Position numbers and translations under genes: made by a program. The notes under the pieces were generated by a model. The model was not told the origin of the DNA. It did no database searches and saw only the letters and a list, made by a program, of their open reading frames with translations. A stretch of 64,000 nt of DNA from Castanea sativa (lineage: Eukaryota; Streptophyta; Magnoliopsida; Fagales; Fagaceae), in NCBI RefSeq assembly GCF_040712315.1, contig NC_134014.1:39483634-39547633 (forward strand), read 5' to 3'. This document shows positions 59,353-64,000 of the stretch, piece by piece (position 1 is the stretch's first letter; every line of letters begins with the position of its first letter).

Positions 59353-59358
<6 letters not shown>

Positions 59359-59400
<42 letters not shown>
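59359..59400. repeat. (AC)n microsatellite, ~19 units
   Basis: Directly visible AC dinucleotide run with a small AT interruption at the end. It adjoins the MITE at its left and the palindrome at its right. Confidence 0.97.
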
Positions 59401-59402
<2 letters not shown>

Positions 59403-59405
59403 ACT

Positions 59406-59443
59406 AGCCTCTGAGCACGTGCTCACGCGCATACTCAGAGGCT
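59406..59443. repeat. Double palindrome (nested hairpin)
   Basis: AGCCTCTGAG (59406-59415) pairs with CTCAGAGGCT (59434-59443) around an 18-base loop. The first arm overlaps a perfect 12-bp palindrome, GAGCACGTGCTC (59413-59424). Two alternative hairpins can form. It may be a transposon end; a comparable hairpin occurs near Helitron 3' ends, but the CTRR terminus was not found. Confidence 0.7.
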
Positions 59444-62400
59444 CTTCTATTTTTTGAGTAAGGGTGAATTTAGAGTATTTATTATAATTTGAGATTACTA
59501 CATTTTTTAATCACAAAAAAACCTAAGGGTGTGATGAGTATTATGTGTGGTGAAATAATCAATAAATCAAACCACCACCAAAATCAATAAATCAGCAAAA
59601 TCGATCCACCTAAATCAGCAAACCCAGTCATTCGCACTTCTGGCGAAGTTCTGAATCTTGGTGAGCTTGGTAGAAGAAAACAGAAGCACCGAGAAAAATG
59701 AACTACTTTATTATGGGTTTTCAATTGAGAGAGAAGATAATGGGTAAGAAACAAAGGAGAGCCACCAATTGGAGTTATGGTGTTGGCTAATAGGTGATGA
59801 GCAAGGACTGTAGATTAAGGAGAAGAAATAAAGAAAGAAAAGAAAAAGAGAAAGAGAAAAGCCATAGACGAAGAGAAAGAAAAAGAAGGAAGCAAGTAAC
59901 AGAATGGAATAGAAAGAAAGAGAGAGAAATTAATTAAATATTGATTTACAAGTGAACAGTAACCATGTATCTTTACATGGTTACTGTAGCTTTTTGAAAA
60001 TTTGCACAATTTTAGAAGACCTGATGCGCGTGATTTTTAAGGTAAAATGTGTAAAATTGTACACTTTTTGTGTTTTAGAGGAACTAATGTGAGTGCTCTA
60101 ATAATGATATATAGTAAATAATTCTTTGAAGTTTGAGCCTTATTGTTCAACCCTTTTCTGCTATGGTCCATATGGGACACCACAAAATACCATGTATACA
60201 AACTAACCAAACTCTATACTTGACGAAATCTACATGTAACATGTCCTAGTTTTTCATTTTTTTTTCTCTTTTTCTTGAAGAGTTTTGGATATGCCTGGTC
60301 TGCACTAGGTTCTCTTGTGCCACCATGTCCATATTCCCTTTCATGTTTTTCATCCAGGTCCTTTTGTTAGTGACCTGTTTTGTGGTTCTTGCTTATGCTT
60401 CTTGTCCTTCATATCATGTTGTTCAATAAACCAATCAACAGTTTGAGCAGAAACTAAAATGATTTGAACATCACAATACAAACTTTAAATTATCAAAATC
60501 TTCATAATAACATGGTTGGCCAATTTGACAATTTCAATTGCTAATTGGATATGCACCTTAGGATCTTTGTAAGGATTAACGCAGAGTGTTTATATAATCC
60601 ACTTAAATACATCACAAGACAAATAACTAAATTAGAAACAAGTTCCAGAAGAGAAAATAAATAACAGTGTCACCTACAATAATTAATAATGTAGTTCACA
60701 GTTTGGGGAATCTGGGAATCACTTAACCAAAGATTTGAAAGACAATGAATGTCAATATATTCCACTTTTAGACTCTTTTTGCCATCAGATCAGACACAAC
60801 CATTCATCCATACTAGAAATGCACTTCCATAAGATACCCTATAATGCAATTTTCCATGATATGCCAACATGATGCATAGTACTTTAAACCAATAATTTCT
60901 AAATAAAATACACTATCTGTGTATAATTAATTATGTCACTAGAATTATTCAACATAGCCTAAGAAAAGATTAAAAAAGTAAGCACTATTATAGAGCAATT
61001 GTTTCTATAGTTTCTTAACTAATTTCAATTATTTAAGTTGAATGCTTTATGTTGAATTAGTAGACAAGGGTGAATGGCAGGTCGTGGGACTAAATCTCCT
61101 AGAATTATAAAATCATGCACTTCACTTGTTATTCTTCAAAGAATGCAAGAGTCTTGACGAGAATGAAAAATCACAATGAAATTAAATCTCAAAGGCAATA
61201 GTTGAAAAATTAGTCTTAAAATTTTTTAGTTCCCGTCAAGATTCAAATAACCGATAATCACATGCAGTGAAAATTATTCAACAAAGAAGAAGAAAGTTTT
61301 TATAAAGAGGAAATAATGCACTTCATATGTTTGAGAAAATGTGTGATAGAAAGAGGACGGGTCTTGACCAAATTACCTTCAACAGATGGGTCAGCAAGTT
61401 ACCTTCAACAGTGAGTCAGCAAGTTTGGAGAAAATTGCAGTGAACTCCAAGATTGATCTTCATCGGGATAGTTGATGATCTAATGACAAACAAGGGACAG
61501 GCGTGAATTGGGTTTATGGGAAAAGAGGTGTTGATGGCATGGAAGGAAGAGTAAGAAACTGAACCTAAACCCGATCTTTGCCGATGTTGAGGACAAATTT
61601 TTCACACCATATGGATTAATTTCATTGGTGACTCGCACCACATCAACACTATCATAGATTTTGGGAAAACCTCTTTTAAAGCTCAAAAGAGCCCATATTT
61701 ACACAAAAATGCGTCAAAGCCCATGGTTCAAGCTCATAGCACATCATCTCATTCTCGGCTCATGGTCCAAGCTCATGAGTCTCATCAGGGGAATTTTGGG
61801 AGTCATGTTTTGGAGGGCCAAGAAGTATGTTCAGTAAAGCTCCAGTAGTTCAAAATTGATAAAGGAAAGCATGTTGCTTGATATGTCTTCCCCAATTCTC
61901 TGAACTCTGATAGGTTAGTGTGCATTTGGTAACACTTGGTAAGCCTCTCATATCACATAACACTTAAAATGATAAAATTCATCATGCTCTTTACATAAAA
62001 AAAATTAATGTTCATCATATACATAAGTTTAAAACTGTAATTATAGTATTTTATATAAATTATATTATTATTTTTGTTTAAATCAATTCCAAGCACATGG
62101 CTAAATATATATTAATATTTCATATCTAGCATTAAATGCTCTCCTTACTTTCCAAGATTTGGTTAAAATACAAAAAGACCATAATTACATCTCTAAAATT
62201 TCTTCAAATATCAGCCAAGTAGTCTATTATTTACCAAAATTATATATGGACTAAACATATAATTTTTCAAAAGAGGAAACTTAGCCAAAAATACCAATAG
62301 CAGCTCCAGGAGAAGCAGAAATAGCTTCAGCAGAAACAGCAACAGCTCCAGCAAGTTGACACATGTCCTAAAATGACATCACTTGCCCATTAATGCCTAA

Positions 62401-62783
62401 TCCCAGCAACTGGCTGTCATACCCAAAGAAGTAAGCATCCCATAAAAGAAATCCTACCATTTTAAGCTAAGATCCTTAGCCTCCAGCTGTAGTACCAAAA
62501 ATAGAAGGATCTCATAAAGATTACCTTACCATTTTTGGCCAAACCGTGAATTTAATGCCAAATATTTTCCTCCAACAAAAGATGTCATTCAGATGACATC
62601 ATCCAGCTGTAACAGCTATGACTGACAACTGTACTAGCAGCTCCAATAGCATTAAAGTCTCAAATTTTTTTCTTTTGGCTAAAAAACAAAAACCAACTAA
62701 TGAAACCACTTATTTTGTCAAAAACTTTTCCTTATTTGCTGAATTTCCCCTCAACTAATTCTAATCTAGTTACGTACTTGGTT
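59444..62783. other. Intergenic, nothing firmly recognised
   Basis: AT-rich, with an AG-rich tract at 59815-59930 and a hairpin CAGTAACCATGTA..TACATGGTTACTG (59957-59987). The minus-strand frame at 61480-61686 (68 aa) matches no family I know. From about 62280 the base composition changes and AGCAGCTCCAGCAG-like motifs appear. Confidence 0.45.
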
Positions 62784-62794
62784 CTATATAAAAA
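62784..62794 (+). promoter_or_regulatory. TATA box of a possible LTR or gene promoter
   Basis: CTATATAAAAAG is followed by a pyrimidine-rich CCATCCCTCTCTTACCCCC stretch and AAGCACATCTTCATC. This arrangement is common in plant LTR promoters. No second LTR is in the window, so this remains a guess. Confidence 0.35.
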
Positions 62795-64000
62795 GGACTA
62801 AGCCACACATATTAAGAGAGGATCCATCCCTCTCTTACCCCCTTATTCTGAAACTTCATCATTTTGCTGAACAAAAGCACATCTTCATCTCTTTCTTTAT
62901 TTTCCTTACAATACATCTCTTCTTAGAAAGCAACATAACCCATGACATAACACAAAAAAGCACTTCAGCAGCAACTATAAACTCATGAATTACTATGTTT
63001 GACCTTCATATTATCTACCTTCTACTCCCATATATTTTACAAACACATTCCTCACAAACCATCCATACATACTTCTTACATATATTTCTAATCCATCTTA
63101 CAAACACCATATCTCACAAAACATATATATTTCTTGCCATCTCCATACATCTTAAAAGATACCAAACACTCTTCCAATAACACATTACAAAAGCTCTTTC
63201 TCATGGAAGACATATGAACATCAACACTAAGGCCTTTTTCTTAAAAGGCACAAAAACTTCATACTAAAGTCATTCTCATTGAAGACATACATTTCTAATA
63301 ATTAAAGCTATTCTTATGAAAGACACAAACTTATGAAATTAAAAGCCCTTCTTATGGAAGACAATATCACTCATACTTGACTAAAAACTAAAAGAGTATT
63401 ACATGATGAAAATCATCTAAGTGCATGATTAAGGGGACAAATTTAACCAACCGACGCACACGGTAAACATGTTCTCTCTCCCTCTAGTTACACCTATTTT
63501 TCCCTTTCAATCATGAAGTCACCATAAAATGACTCACTTCATCATGCTACTGAAATATTATGTCCACTGCTAGTATACGGCTGGAGCTACAAACTGTGAA
63601 GATAAGTCATTATTTTTTTTATATTATTGAGTATGTTTTAATTTATTATCATTGTACCGTTGTACTTATATTATTTTGCTGCTGGAGTGTTATCAGCTCA
63701 TTAACACTATACGGCTAGACCTACAAACTATGAAGCTCACTAACGTTATACGGCTGGAGCCACAAATCATATAAAGAACAAAGTGATGTTGTATAGCTGG
63801 AGTCAGAAATATACAAGATAAGTCAAAATCTCTCTATATTCAAGATTACATCATTAAGTATATATTAACTCATTACTATTGCACCGCTGAACATAAGTTA
63901 CTTTAATATCATCTCATTATTTAATAAAACATGATCTCACTAATACTTCATTAATGAACATATATATTAATCATTTGATATACCACCTATTGACATGAAT
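62795..64000. repeat. Repeat-containing region, possible LTR retroelement entering the window edge
   Basis: TATACGGCTGGAGCTACAAA-like units occur four times (about 63575, 63706, 63746, 63788) with spacing of 40-130 bp. Earlier, ATGGAAGACAT.. / GAAAGACACAAACTT-like phrases repeat at 63200-63370. No coding frame is recognisable. Confidence 0.4.

Noticed and set aside
61480..61686. 68-aa minus-strand frame
   Set aside because: No recognised family, and the neighbouring sequence shows no splice-linked exons.

Overview
The window is nuclear DNA from a eudicot, probably a woody species. It is AT-rich, carries intron-containing plant genes, (AT)n/(AG)n/(AC)n microsatellites, many DNA-transposon remnants and two large Ty3/Gypsy retrotransposons. 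I saw no tRNA, rRNA, CRISPR or bacterial feature. Species cannot be fixed from sequence alone. All calls come from reading the sequence by eye; no database search was run.

Host genes are few. (1) An intact four-exon xyloglucan endotransglucosylase/hydrolase (XTH) gene lies at 2245-3720 (+). (2) A FANCL-type E3 ubiquitin ligase gene lies at 37099 to about 42.9 kb (-), with ten recognisable exons. One of them lacks a normal AG acceptor, and a non-autonomous hAT element sits in a late intron. (3) A small CLE signalling-peptide gene lies at 48109-48294 (-).

From 3.9 to 31.5 kb the window is nested mobile DNA. The XTH 3' flank is tandemly duplicated. One copy took a hAT element (4104-4756) and the other a Mutator-like element (MULE, 5186-6544), and each copy keeps the empty site of the other's insertion. 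Next is a second MULE (6622-20764) that carries a captured 5' fragment of a gene resembling plant GT29 sialyltransferase-like genes. It was later split by a 12.9-kb Tat-like Ty3/Gypsy element (6875-19788, TSD AAAAC). A second Tat-like element in the opposite orientation follows (21627-31467). Both elements have the order LTR-gag-pol-tandem array-antisense ORF-LTR. The antisense ORF resembles the 'putative gypsy type transposon' domain plus a coiled coil. The first array is a dimeric 152-bp repeat built from two diverged halves of about 76 bp; the second has a period of about 77 bp. This array plus antisense-ORF module is the most unusual system here.

From 31.5 to 37 kb there is an 814-bp tandem duplication rich in microsatellites, with a MITE in one copy, and then a LINE RNase H relic. 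From 43 to 64 kb there are MITEs, a solo LTR related to the first retroelement (44580-45352, TSD AGTAT), a decayed two-gene PIF/Harbinger transposon (52613-56156), short MULE-derived MITEs, and a possible LTR-type promoter near 62.8 kb. The rest is AT-rich sequence in which I recognise nothing.
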